Positions 49,811 through 62,300 of a DNA stretch of 64,000 bases are shown here, one piece after another. Numbering within the stretch: the first letter of the stretch is position 1; each line of letters starts with the position of its first letter. The stretch is taken from positions 8,349,117 to 8,413,116 of the forward strand of contig NC_069125.1 of assembly GCF_026914265.1 (NCBI RefSeq), read 5' to 3'. The DNA is from Mya arenaria (taxonomy: Eukaryota; Mollusca; Bivalvia; Myida; Myidae). The notes below the pieces were generated by a model that worked only from the letters and a program-made list of their open reading frames with translations, did no database searches and was not told the origin of the DNA. The position numbers and the translations under genes are program-made.

Positions 49811-50880
49811 GGGGTATGAACGTATGAACTTGAAAAGACAAGTAGTGAAGGACATACATTTTGAAGGCAGGATTCGCATCCGACACCCGCCGCCCAAGTG
49901 ATCATTTTTAAGTACATATTGAAAAACAACACATATACACCACTTCCGAATGAATCAATTAAGACCTATATTAGCGAAAACATTTCTTGCCTGCTCTTCC
50001 TTTTTTATCCAAACTATATATATTTTCTGTTCTGGCGGTGGGGGCACACCCTAAATGACACGTTCCCTAACAAAGGTATACAATATAAGACAAGTAAACA
50101 CAGACAGAATGATAGTGATAGATCTTCAATATACGAAACAAATAACGTGTAACTGTGTTTTTGTTTCATTTTTCATCTCTCGTGAGAAAGTATGCAGATT
50201 TATTGTTTCTTGTTTTCACGACAAATAAACAAGACAAGTATTACTATAACCATAGTGGTTATTGTAACACACAAATCGCATTCGGCATATCCACTGTCCA
50301 ACGTTATTTTGACACAAAACATTATAACTCATTTTGCCATAGAAAAGACAACAAACTAACCATGTTTAAAGACCATACAATATAACCTTATTTAGTTCAT
50401 TGCGCTTTGGCATCACCGCTTATTGCAGCGAACGTGTTGAGCATTCCCGTTACTTTTACCAAGTGTTGTCGTTACACTACAATAGCACACTCACGCTGGT
50501 TAGTGTATACTTCAATTCCACCGATATAGGAACTATGTGCGCAGTAGTAGAGAATATTTATGCAACAGTCAAATGTTACTAGCCCCCCCCCCAACACAGG
50601 CTTATAACAAGGGAGGAGATATAAGCTATTGCTTTGAGCTAAGATTGTGTTATAAAGTGTGTAGTTAAAAGTCCTTGTCTGGAAGCCAAGTATTCGAAGA
50701 CATTGATTTTCTGGAGTGCGAGTTAATGTAAGATTATTTACATGGTCTAAAAACAATTTCGGTGGTCTACAATTACAGACCTTGAATAGTGAACTCTGCA
50801 ACTTACAATACAACGGCACAAAATATTATTTGAATTCAAGACAGATGCAAAATGAAATCTTAAATTAAAAATCATATTCA
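49810..50880. other. Conserved tail of unit 2
   Basis: Matches 36120-37080. Contains a C tract at about 50583-50592. No gene is supported. Confidence 0.6.
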
Positions 50881-52685
50881 TTCATGTGCGTTGAAACAGG
50901 TGTCAAATATTCTGTTTCTATCAAGAAACCCCGACCGCGGTCTTTATATTAAGGCAACGCCTTCCCGTGTAGCCCATATTTATATAAATTTGTAGTAACC
51001 GCCTCCTTGAAAATGACGAGCCACAGAGGTCACCTATGCTTCTCATTTTTTTGAAATTCGGAACCTTTATCGAATAATGGTATATTTATAACCCGATTTT
51101 AGCACACATGTAAACTAGGAGCTCTTACCGGCAAAGCTAACTATATGTATTTAGAGAGAAGAACGATTCATCAATTCCGCATTAAAATTCAATTATAAGG
51201 TAATTATATTAAAGTCTTATCTTTAATTATGGCTACTAAATGTTTAATTCGTATATGAATATATACATGTACGAGAACTTACTGGATAGTTGGGCGCTAC
51301 CACTACTCGACAGCGCCACCACTAGTGCAACAGCGCCACCACAATTAAAATATTTGCATATTTCTTTTTCTTGCTTATATTAGTTTTGTTTGGATCCGGC
51401 ATAAGTGTTTTACATAACAGTCATGTTTACATACGCCAGAATGCTCTTACGGTGTGTGTAAGCAAGAAGTGCACTTGAATGCTAGCAGATCTCAAACTAT
51501 GCACAAGTCCGATTCGGGAGAAAAGCTCCTGGCGCCACAGTTCGCACAATATTGAAACGAAATGGTAGCCAACCTGCAGTGTAATTGTTCTTACACGGTA
51601 CCACATTCTCCGATTTTCGAAATATGTCCGTTTAATAAAGCTATCATACAAAATGTAAACTTTACTCAATTTTGTTCATGTAAACATTGGACACGGCTCC
51701 ATCACGGAAGTGTCGACAGCTCATTTTCTGAGCACCATCGTTTAGTGGTGGAACTGGTGTTTAGAGGCCGTGGACTTGTCAGTCTGAAAAAGACGTTGTC
51801 AATGTAAATCGGTAATATGGAAAAAAGTTCACTTCACTTCACATCAATTTTATTGAAAACTAGTGCGTTGTTTGATCTTGAACGTTGTCATGGAACATGA
51901 AATATAAAAATAGCGCTACATATTTTGAGCGTTAATCAACAAAATAACTTTCTTAGATAAAAAAAACAGCGAGAAATAGCAAAATGTACTGCACTTTATT
52001 TACCCTGTCAAATCGTGGACGCAATGCTCCAGAAGTACAAATTCAACTTTGGTCATTGATAGACAATTTCAACTTTGGCCCCTGTTATGTCCTACCGCAA
52101 TTGTTAAAATGGCCCCAGGGTGTATTACAATGCTTAAATCATCCGACTCGATTGAGAAAAACGATTGTTTTCTGCATATTTCCCTTTAACTTTTGTTTAC
52201 AATTGTCTACGAATATTATTGAGTATTCTGACCCCTGACCATGATGATAATTCATCCTTAGAAGCATTGCGTTTGTTTTATGGGACTACCAGACTATCCG
52301 TAGGCGTCGTCCCCAGTGAGAGCGTTAATCTTGTAAGATTGTGCAATATAATGCACAAGAGGCATAAACACACTGTTTTGCTTGTTTTAGGTATCCGCCC
52401 CGAAATAACTAGGGAGGGAAGTTAGGGGTTTTATTTTCATTCCAATATTTGAAAAATATTTATGTCACGATCATTTTCTTGCAAATCTGATTGATGTATT
52501 CCTGTTGGTATGGAGCATTTTTTGTCTAAGATGATAAGAGTATATATATTCAAAGGAATCCGCCAATATACTTGCATTAGTTGTCAACTGCTTAAGTTAT
52601 TTCTGATTGCAATGACAGTGTTGCCGCATCATTACTGTTCTTTAACAGATTCAATCAAACCGAGTCTGCTGTTGATTACGTTGGG

Positions 52686-52716
<31 letters not shown>

Positions 52717-53110
52717 GCCCTTTTTACTATCAATGGGTTAACTTCCATTTGAAATGTCAATACAACTTGCTTGAACAAATACTGCTGAATTCACGTTTTG
52801 ACAGTATGCGGCTTTCAGCTGATTTAATTAATTGTTTTAATTACCCACGCAGTCGATGCAAACTATCGTCTTCGATTTTGTCATGTTTGTGTGTATATCA
52901 TTTGAACTATTTTTGACGTTTTACAAAGTTCTATATATGGATGGAAACTCCTAGCGTTTATGCATTTATTGAAATAAAAAAAAACATCACGGTAATCTAA
53001 AAACGTAGAGCGGTTAAAAAATACCTCGTTGGTAGAAAACACATGAACACAAGTGAACCTTCCGTGATAAAAATAAATAAGGTCAACTTTATATAGATCA
53101 AATATCATCG
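50880..53110. other. Sequence outside the repeats, no supported gene
   Basis: I find no match to the other units. Open frames at 51562-51807, 51427-51669 (minus), 51984-52238 and 52165-52425 have no family motifs that I recognise. A short triple repeat of ACAGCGCCACCAC lies near 51297-51352. A distant or single-exon gene cannot be excluded. Confidence 0.4.
52686..52717. repeat. TA dinucleotide microsatellite
   Basis: About fifteen TA units after TATG. Confidence 0.95.
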
Positions 53111-53689
53111 GAATTGGAATAGGTTATCAAGTTACAGTCATAAAAGGACAGTCCAGACAACAGTCACACCAGTTATAATCTCATTTTGTATGTAAAGGAA
53201 TCTGTATATCCACGAGTTTCTATCTTTTGCCTCATTGACACTAAGAGTGATTCATTCCTCGGGGAACTTCTTTTAGAGAGATTTATTTCTGCCACTAAAT
53301 GTCCAAATGTTTAGAAGAATAATCATTCATACGCTCCTACAATCATTTCGCCATATTAAAATCTAACGACTTTTGTTCTATCTTACAATGTCAGTTAAAT
53401 CATGACAAAATGGAATTTGGATCTATAATTCTAATTAGTCTGTCACATAATATTGTTCGTCTTTTGGGTTGAGTGAAGTTGGCTAAGCATTCAACATGCG
53501 GCATTCATAGAGGTATAAACGACATGAAATTCATTCTTTGTGCTTTGAGAAATATAACAATCGTAACATTCACAATGTAGACATGTTCAAATTATTTGCA
53601 ACATTAAGTTGCAGAAATGTGTCTGGTTTTATTTGTTTCGTTCATCGCTCTGGTATATTATATTCTCTCACAAAGAGTCCTCTGTTTTA

Positions 53690-53840
53690 GTGCTTGTCAT
53701 ATTCAAGGTTCATATCAAAATACGTTTAATTCAGTTAATCTCTACATCAGTAAACAACACATCTAAATGCAGTCATTTTGGAAGAAAAAAAACACTGATG
53801 GTCTATATTTAAATCCGTACATAAACCCTTATAAAAACAT
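53690..53840. repeat. Old repeat P, copy 4
   Basis: CATCAGTAAAC, GTCATTTTGGAAG, then ACTGATGGTCTATATTTAAATCCGTAC and ATAAAAACATG follow the order of the copy at 24060-24200. The stretch after it (about 54070-54200) also resembles 24480-24640. Confidence 0.5.
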
Positions 53841-54624
53841 GTTTCTAGTTTCTGGATTTCATATTCCTTTTTAATGGCAAAGATTCGTCTTCTGGAGTAT
53901 AATCACTATCTTAATTATTTATTATTTAACTGGTAAAAACGTATATTGTACAGAAAGGTTGTTTGAAAACAGTAAATATACGGTTAATTCAACAGTTATA
54001 TCCTCTAAATAGATTAAATCAAATTCAAAGGTTTGAATTCAATTTAATCGTTTTAGGAGACGTATTGAAAGATAGAAAATGGAAGCTTTTAGAGAAACAC
54101 GTGGTATAAAATCATTTATGTATAGTGTACGTTTCCATAACAGCAAAAGCCATTGCATGTTTAAAGTATAATAAAAATAACATAACCGAGGGAAACGGTG
54201 TTCCAAATAAACGTTAACGAGAAACAATCACGAAATGTAACAAGAACGAATAGACAAAAATTCGCGACTTGATACTTAAACAGTTCTGAAAGTTGATATT
54301 TTCACTCCTTATTTTGCAGTGAAAATTGATATTTTCACTGTTGTTATTCCACTGATAAAACTCCATATTTCATAGAGAAGCATTAAAGAAATGGACCAAA
54401 TTATGATAAAATATTTTGAAACACGAATTGTAAAACGAATACATGTTTTCACCAAAATCATTTAATAAAGTCATAAACGGTGAGCAAAAGGATGTCGTAA
54501 AAGGGTCAAGATAAAAACATGTAAACTTTGGCATTATATCAGTCATTTAAGATTATATTCTCATATATCAAACGATGACATTTAGGACGGAGCTTAACCG
54601 TTCAATTAAATTACAACCCCATCC

Positions 54625-54965
54625 ACTTAATATTTTTATGCGAAAAACTACAGAAACAAGCTCAGTAGCCAAGAGTTTAAACATAAACCCCGTTTAATGG
54701 CACAGGGTTAACACAAAAACAAAATAATCACAAACAAGAAACATGGAACAACAACAAAAAACTCCAGAAACAGCACAGTGCATACATACTATATATAAAA
54801 CAACTAGGTATGTTTATCAAGGGTTGTTAGGTACCGCCTTGGAACGGTCAGTAACATTTAAATTTACTGGGGGGTTAAACAAGTTCACTTTTCACTTGCA
54901 CAAACCTCACTCTTAACCCAACAATCCTAAATAAAGAAAAAAACGTAACCATCTTTTCCCGACAA
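54625..54965 (-). mobile_element. Retroelement tail fragment
   Basis: About 340 bases matching 27190-27500, including CTCAGTAGCC, GGAACGGTCAGTAA and CAACAATCCTAAATAAA. It is the non-coding tail of the antisense retroelement fossil, without its coding part. Confidence 0.65.
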
Positions 54966-55199
54966 AGCATTAATGGATACAGGACCAACGTTCAATGTCG
55001 TTTATGTGGCTTCATTTAATCATGTTAATGCAAGTGTAATAAAACACACATTAAGCTAGAACTATACAGGCTTTTACATCACATGATTTTCCCAGGAACT
55101 GATTTTTCAAATTAGACATTCGTCAGACTGAGTATCATACCTATTTTCGACTAAAACAGCAACAAGCGTTGACCAGTAGATCATTTTTATAGTTTAACG

Positions 55200-58100
55200 T
55201 CAACACTTAGTAGATATAACAGTAATGTTTAACACGTCTGCTGCAATTAGCGGTGATATCAAAGAGCAATGATCTTTAATAACGGGTTGATGTGTGGTAT
55301 TTTCGTGGCCACAATGAGTTATTGTTCTTAACATAATGAGGTAGAAACGAGGATATACAGGATGTGTATAGTAAACCATATCATTCATTTGTCTGTTGTT
55401 TTTCTTGGTCAAAATGATTGACAATATTCTTAACATAATGACAATTGGATGAGTGTAGTAAACCATATAGTTCCTTTCTTGAAATAAGGTTAGTTCATTG
55501 ACACAATGAGATCTATTTTTTTTTTCATTATCAGTTTCATGAAACTCATATCCGAGATTAATGTTCATAACTTCATACCATTTAATTGTTATTGTTTCGA
55601 AACCGCTGTCATCGTTTAAATAACTTTCGTCTCTGTCCTAATGCTGCAATTCATTTCTGAGATATGTTTCCTCGCCTGTAGCCGTATACTGTATCGACAA
55701 GCACTAGAAATAATGTGTTCTCGCTCCGTAAAAGTAATTGACCTTTTTTGTTTCGTAATGTTCAGGTTATGAAAGGAAAATGTAAGCTCAGCTCAATCAC
55801 ACGAAGTGAGCGCGGAAGTTATCTTTTATTTTGCTCATTAGATTTATTCTGTTCACCAAAAGTATAAATACATTCATTTGTTAATAAGATGTTAAATGCA
55901 TTAATTATATCGAAAAACTTTAAGTTAAAATATCTCACGCCTATATAAAGTACTTTATATTTGATTGTAGGAAATTTCAGAAATTCTGAAAAGATTTGAA
56001 GCTATGTGTGTAACAATAAATGTTTCGTTGCCTGAAACATTAAACATTGATTAGCCTATCGGTGAGAATTGTCTAGCTCTTCGGTGTGTCTGCAGAAAAA
56101 TGTGTTTTTAAATTGTTAATGAGTCAGAAATTGGGTATATAGATAAGTAAGGTAGACGTGGTACAGTTTAGTCAGATCAAGGCCGACCTGTTTATTCTAG
56201 TTGGATACCGAAAACCGAAAACCGTCGTTGGCAAAGAAACTTTGCTAAATGTAGCTCAATGCCCATGTGATGTGTCCGCGTAAATGTAGTTATACAACTT
56301 TTACAACACTGATTTTGAATGTTTTGAATATGCTAATGCGAGGATCTTGCGAGTCTTCATCTGTTTGAATTATTGACGTCACAGTTGCAATATAGAACTA
56401 GGAACACGTACACTAGGTGAATGAAAACATGAGTTACATAATCAGAAAATAAGAAGGTATTTAGTGAAAAACGTTAATATTACCACAATCTCATTTCAAA
56501 TGACAACGGAACTTTGGCTATGTTATTACGGCAGGGTTATTTAAGGAAAGTCTAGAAAACAACCACTCTTAACGGTTGATTATTTCAGTATACATGCTAA
56601 CGAATCGGTAAAATCTTGGAATTTCAATCATTTGCCTTATTTTACTGTAAAGTTATATGTCACTTAATTAAAAATGCTCCTGAATGTACGTATGTTTAGA
56701 AATCAATCATGTATAGGCTCCTACTTGTTTTGCGTCATTTTTCAATTAAATGACTTTTCACAATGTCAATAAACTCATGACAAAAACGTTGTTGGGATCT
56801 CTATTTCTAATGTTAGTTTATGGCAAAATAAAGACAACGGAAGTCGGCAAAATGCGACTTGCAGTTTTGAAGGCAAACTACAGTAATGAGCCCAGCAGCA
56901 TACGTTAAGCAAACAGCTTGTTCCTGTCACCATGTTCTCTTTTCAATATTAATCATAAGTAACTCACTAAAAAGAAAATTTATGATAAAAAGTCGTACCA
57001 GGGCGAACTTGGACAAAATAGTGCTCTGAACATAATAATATGAAGGGATAGATCTTCATAATATGCAACGAAAAGTGTTTGTATTAAAGTTGTTGTTTTT
57101 GGTGTGCATTTATCGTAATATGTTATTCTCATGTAAAAAACAGCAAGACCAGATTTACCACACAAACTCCTCATATCCACTGTCCTATACGTCATTATGT
57201 TATACAAAATTGTAATTCATTTTCGCACATAATAGATTACTAACTAACCTTATATTATAGGTCATTGCTCTTTCGCATCACCGCTTATTGCAGCCAGGTT
57301 GAACATTCCTGTTATTTCTACCAAATGTTGTCGTTAGACTACGATAATTATTTACTTGTCAACGCTTGTTTGTTGCTGTTTAAGACTATAACAAGTATTG
57401 AACCAAGTATAACGACTATCTGATTTGATCAATCAGTTCCTAGAAAACTCGGGTGTTGTAGTAGCCTTTAAAGTTCAAGCTTCATGTCCATTTTATAACG
57501 TTCACATTATCATCATTCCATAATGCCAAATAAACTAAATTACACATTGAAAGATTTCGACATAATCATCGTCAAATTAGGCTAATATACAGAATGTTTT
57601 CCAAGTGATGCAAGTATTAATGCAGTTATTTAAAAAACTGGTCAATACTATTCATATGTGTATAGTTTCAAAATACTATTTTTAATGTGTAACCAATTTA
57701 AAACTTTGTACCATAATTGATAATTTAAAAAGAAGGTCAAACTAGATCCATCACACAAAACTTTTCATTATCCCAGAAGGAATAATATACCCTAAGCATA
57801 GTATTTCATGTATTTTTATAAATTAAAACGCTTCCAAAATGTTTATACTTAAAATACAATGCCAGCATGTCGTGTCCGTCGTTTTTTTATAACGATATAT
57901 ATTTCGCTGTCACAGCCCGGTTAACTAACAATGGCAAAGTCTAACAGATATTTTGAGAAAAAAATATTATTTTTATTATTATATTATTATATCATTTTAC
58001 GCGTTGCTAACAACCAATAGTTCCCAAGTGTCAGCGAAACGAAAGATGTAATAATTTTGTTCTTAATTTTGAAATTTTGTTTATGTTATGTTCAACTATT

Positions 58101-58900
58101 TTTGTTGTTATGTAGATGCAAATTTCTTACGAGTATTCACTTTAATTATTCAATTATAATTCCGAAATCTCATAGATCAAATGACAACGAAACACGGGCT
58201 TAGTTATCACGTCAGGGTCATTTAAAGGACAATCCAGAAAAAGTCACACTACACGGTTTATTCTTCCAATCTGTATGCAAACGAATCGGTTAAATCTAGG
58301 AATTTCAATCATTTGCATCATTTTACTATACAATTGATTAACTCAAGAGATTTTCCTTTTATTATGATAATAAAAAAGTATATTGCTCCTAAATGTCCGT
58401 ATGTTTAGAAACTAATAATTCATACACCGGTACAGTTATTTAGTCTTATTTTCAAAAATGCAATTGTGTTTTTTTATTTCAAATGTTAGGTTAAGGCAGA
58501 ACAAGACGAATACAACTTGAAGTTTTGAAGGCAACAGACATAAACCAACAATGTGTGCTATCAGCCGTTTATTATTTACATGTTCATGGTGTGTTTATTA
58601 AACATTTAGATGTGTCGATGAGCGTAGAGTAAAATACAAGTATGTATGGCTACCTTCCTTTCCGGCAATTTGAGTATTGAGTTATTGCACGCGTTGTTTC
58701 ATTTCAATCATGGGGGTAGTTGATGACTCCTTTGTACAGTTGTGATGTGAAGGAAATCGTTCAATAACTAACGTGAGGTATTAGTTAATGTTTGTAATAT
58801 TATTTTACGGTTAAGCTCCATCTACTTGTTACTGCTCGATATAAGAGTAAATGTATTGACGAAAACAAAGAAAGCACTCTCAAACTTAGTACATTTCTGT
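55200..58900. repeat. Diverged 3.5-kb tandem unit a
   Basis: Shares, in order, TCCGAGATT (55551), TATATTTGATTGTAGGAAA (about 55948), AGATCAAGGCCG (56174), CATATCCAC (57174), GTAGCCTTTAAAGTTC (57460) and TTTCAAAATACTAT (57666) with the following units. No gene. Near 55320-55460 there is also a local duplication of about 100 bp. Confidence 0.6.
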
Positions 58901-61900
58901 GTTTCATTCTCTGGTGAATCTCGGATATTAAAAAAACTGACCATAAATGCGATACAACTTTGAATACACTACAATTGTATTCTAATTACTGTAATGTTGT
59001 TAAATATGGCATTATATAGTTCATTAAATAAATTAACTCCTGTTCATCAACACATTAAGATATCAATTTTCTTTATTATAAATTTCATGAGACTGATATC
59101 CGAGATTTAATGTAAATTACGTGTAATTGTTATTGGTTCTGAGGACGCTGTCAACGTCTTGGTAACTTTCGTCAATGTCCTTATTCGGTTATTAATTTCT
59201 GAGATATATTTCCTCGCCTAATGCCACAGGCTGTATCAGGAAACACTAGAAACAATGCGATTTTGCTTCGTTACAGTAATTGACCCAATTTAAAAAAAAT
59301 GTTTAGCCGAAAAATGTTAGGTATTAACAAATTAAACCTACTTGTTTCTCAGTGGTTAAACATATTTAAATGGTTAGCAGCATTAAGCTAAAAATCACAT
59401 CACTGTATAAATTAAATTTATATTTGATTGTAGGAAATTTCAGATATTTTCAAAAGAATTGAAGCGATATGTTAAATAGCAGCGGTGCGCACACGACATG
59501 CCCTTGATTGTCCAAGTGAGCTTTTAATGCCAATATTAAATCGGAGTAAATATAAACATCATTTCGAACTGCATCATTTTAGACTCATATGTCTTGCGAC
59601 AGCACTTACCACATCCAGTCCATGGACCATCTAGGTTCTGTCGGTTAAGACGCACTTCTAATGATGTTTTTAACACATCTTACGCCGTATCCCGTACCCC
59701 CAAACGAGGTTTTACGAGGTACCATAGGCGTCATTGTGGAACTCGACACATTTTATCTTTCTAACATTTATTCAGAAATAACTTACAAAGAAGAATGACA
59801 CTTGAACAAAAAAGTGTTCAGACGGCACAAATATGTTAAATAGTACATAGGAAAAAGGTCCTGAACAAATAAACACAGTCAGTATGTAAATGATATGAAA
59901 GGAAATATCTTCAACATACAAACAAAAAGTTGGTTTGTGTGATTGTCTTTTTTGTTTCATTTTGCCTGTAACGTTATATACAATACTGAGGTTTCTTCTT
60001 TTCATGTCGGAAAAGAACAATGCAAGGTATCCTACACAAAATCTGCATATCCACTTACCTAAGTTATTATGTTATACAACATTTTGAATCATTTTGGCCA
60101 AGAATGTACTAGAACCACAACGTTACCTTTTATTTTTAAAAGTTCTCGTTGCCATCACCGCTCATTAAATACGTGTTGAGCATTCCTATTATTTCTTCCA
60201 AGTGTTGTTGTTTAATTACAATAACGGTTTACTTGTAAACGTTGTTGCAACTATTTGTTGCTGTATAAGTCGATTATAAGTATGATACCCAGTCTTACGA
60301 CTATCTGATTTGATCAATAAGTTCTTAGAATAAGCGTGTGTTTTAGTAGCCTGTAAAGTTCCAGCTTCATGTTCGTTTTATTACGATAGCTTTGCCATGA
60401 TTAAATGAAGCCAAAAAAACGACATTGAACGTTGATCCTGCATCCGTTAGTGTTTTGTCAGGACAAATGGTCGTTATACAATTACGCCAAACGCAATGGA
60501 CGGACATAAGTAACATTATAGTTATACCTAAATCTCATTTTAAGCAATCTAAAATAATCCTAAACTCCAGACTCCTCTGTTTCTGGTGTGCTTATTTGCT
60601 TTCTACCAATACTTCTGGAATGACAATAAACATGTCAAGAGTGTTGTTATAGTTATTTTTTCATTAGAATGGTTTTTAAACATAAGTTAGTTTAAACATA
60701 TTTATTTCGGTAAATTCGCATATGAACAACAAGTGAATAAAAGAAAAATAAGGGATAGGAAAACACATTTGACAAACTTATGTAATTTCATATACTAGGC
60801 AGAACATTGCTAATCAATATGCTTAAGTACCGCGTAAAGCCAAATTATCACAAGACAATTAAAAACAATTCATTCACACACAACATTAAAAACAGTTTTC
60901 AATAAAAGAATAAATATTGCGTTGCGCCGAGTTTGTATTATAAAGTGTGAAATTAAAAGTCTCCACGGAAAGCCCGTTAATTTGCCAATTTGAGCTGAAG
61001 ACATTGATTTTCCTGGCATGCGAGTTAATGTAAAGTTAAGTACATTTTCTGCAGAGGAAATTGTTGGCTGATCTTATTCAAAATAACAGAATTCGAATGC
61101 CGAGTAAGATTTGGCCTATCACATAAACATTGATAAATTAGTATGATACACAGAACGTCGTTCTTGCGCTGTAAAAAATATAACTGTTATTTAGGATAAT
61201 GGTCAATCCCAGCACATCAAATAACAAGTGCTAGAAGTATCAGTACTGCTAATTGTAGCATGTGTATGGTTTCAAAATACTATGTTTAATGTGGAACAAA
61301 TTAATAAATTGATACTTATAAGTGAAAACTACAACATCAAACTTGATCATATAAATATTTTTATTTCACCAGAAGGAATACCATATCTTAATAATGGCAT
61401 CTCGTATAATTCTGTAAATTAAAACACTCCAAAAATGCTCATATTTAAAATACAATGCCAACATGGCATGTCCGTTGGGACTTGCTAATAACATTATTCC
61501 TATAATAAAGTCAATTGAACTGAACTCAACTCAAAACAAGTGTGTCTCCATTTCAATTTTTGCATACAATATAAGTAAACAAAGTAATGGTATTTTTTTG
61601 TATTTGTATTTGTTAGATGAGTTAATTCCTCAAGAGAGGTATTTTGTCTTATAACGAATGCAATTTGAAGTTTTGAAGGCAACACACATAAACCAACAAT
61701 GTGTGCTATCAGCCGTTTATTATTTACATGGATGGTGTGTTTATTAAACATTTAGATGTGTTGATGAGCGTAGAGTCAAATACAAATGTGTATGGTTAGT
61801 TTTATTAACCGGCGACTAAATTGTAGTTAACGCGCAGTTGTATATTTTTAATCAAGTTGGTAGTTGGTGACACCTATGTACAATTTTGTTGTTAAGGTAA

Positions 61901-62300
61901 ACGTTGAATGATTCGCGTGCGGTATAAGTGAATAGGGTTGTTTTTAGTTTTGCACAGTTATTTTCATTGGTTATGTTTCAATAGGAGTTAAAGTATTAAC
62001 GAAAAAATAAAGAAAACATTGTCAAACTTAGGTCGTTTTTGTTGATACCAAACCAGTTTCAGTTTTGGTGTCAATGGTTTCAGCAGTTTTGAACTCGGTT
62101 TTGATAGTTTGGCTTGAAGTAATAAATGCATGGTTTTGTGTACAACATGGCGGAGCTACTACATGTAGCCATTATTTCCAATTATAAATATAACCTTTAT
62201 CATTTAGCTCATTTGCACATTGTAAGGCATTGTTATCAAAAGGATTGAGTTTTAACAAACGTGGTTGATCACTTTCCGCCATGTTGGTTTCAAAGTAAAC
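58900..62300. repeat. Diverged 3.5-kb tandem unit b
   Basis: Anchors at 59099 (TCCGAGATTTAATGT), 59428, 60047, 60350, 61005 (CATTGATTTTCCTGGCATGC) and 61270. The order is that of the flanks of the dehydrogenase units, but the gene and minisatellite are absent. Short frames (60425-60652, 61228-61422) lie at equivalent places in other units without conserved coding and are rejected as genes. Confidence 0.6.

Larger units (their letters stand above)
37080..50880. repeat. Large segmental duplication, unit 2
   Basis: Direct tandem copy of unit 1, about 1.6 kb longer. The extra length comes from a sequence at 37410-38400, a LINE, three MITE-like insertions and a local duplication in the gene's first intron. 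It has lost the sequence matching about 28250-29590 and 31610-33290 of unit 1. Confidence 0.85.

Noticed and set aside
48021-49932. Thr/Asn/His-rich and Cys/Val-rich frames
   Set aside because: By-products of the 36-bp array, with no codon or family signal.
51427-51669. Minus-strand frame with a weak hydrolase-like start (YILYDSFIKR)
   Set aside because: The resemblance covers only about ten residues and nothing downstream supports a fold.
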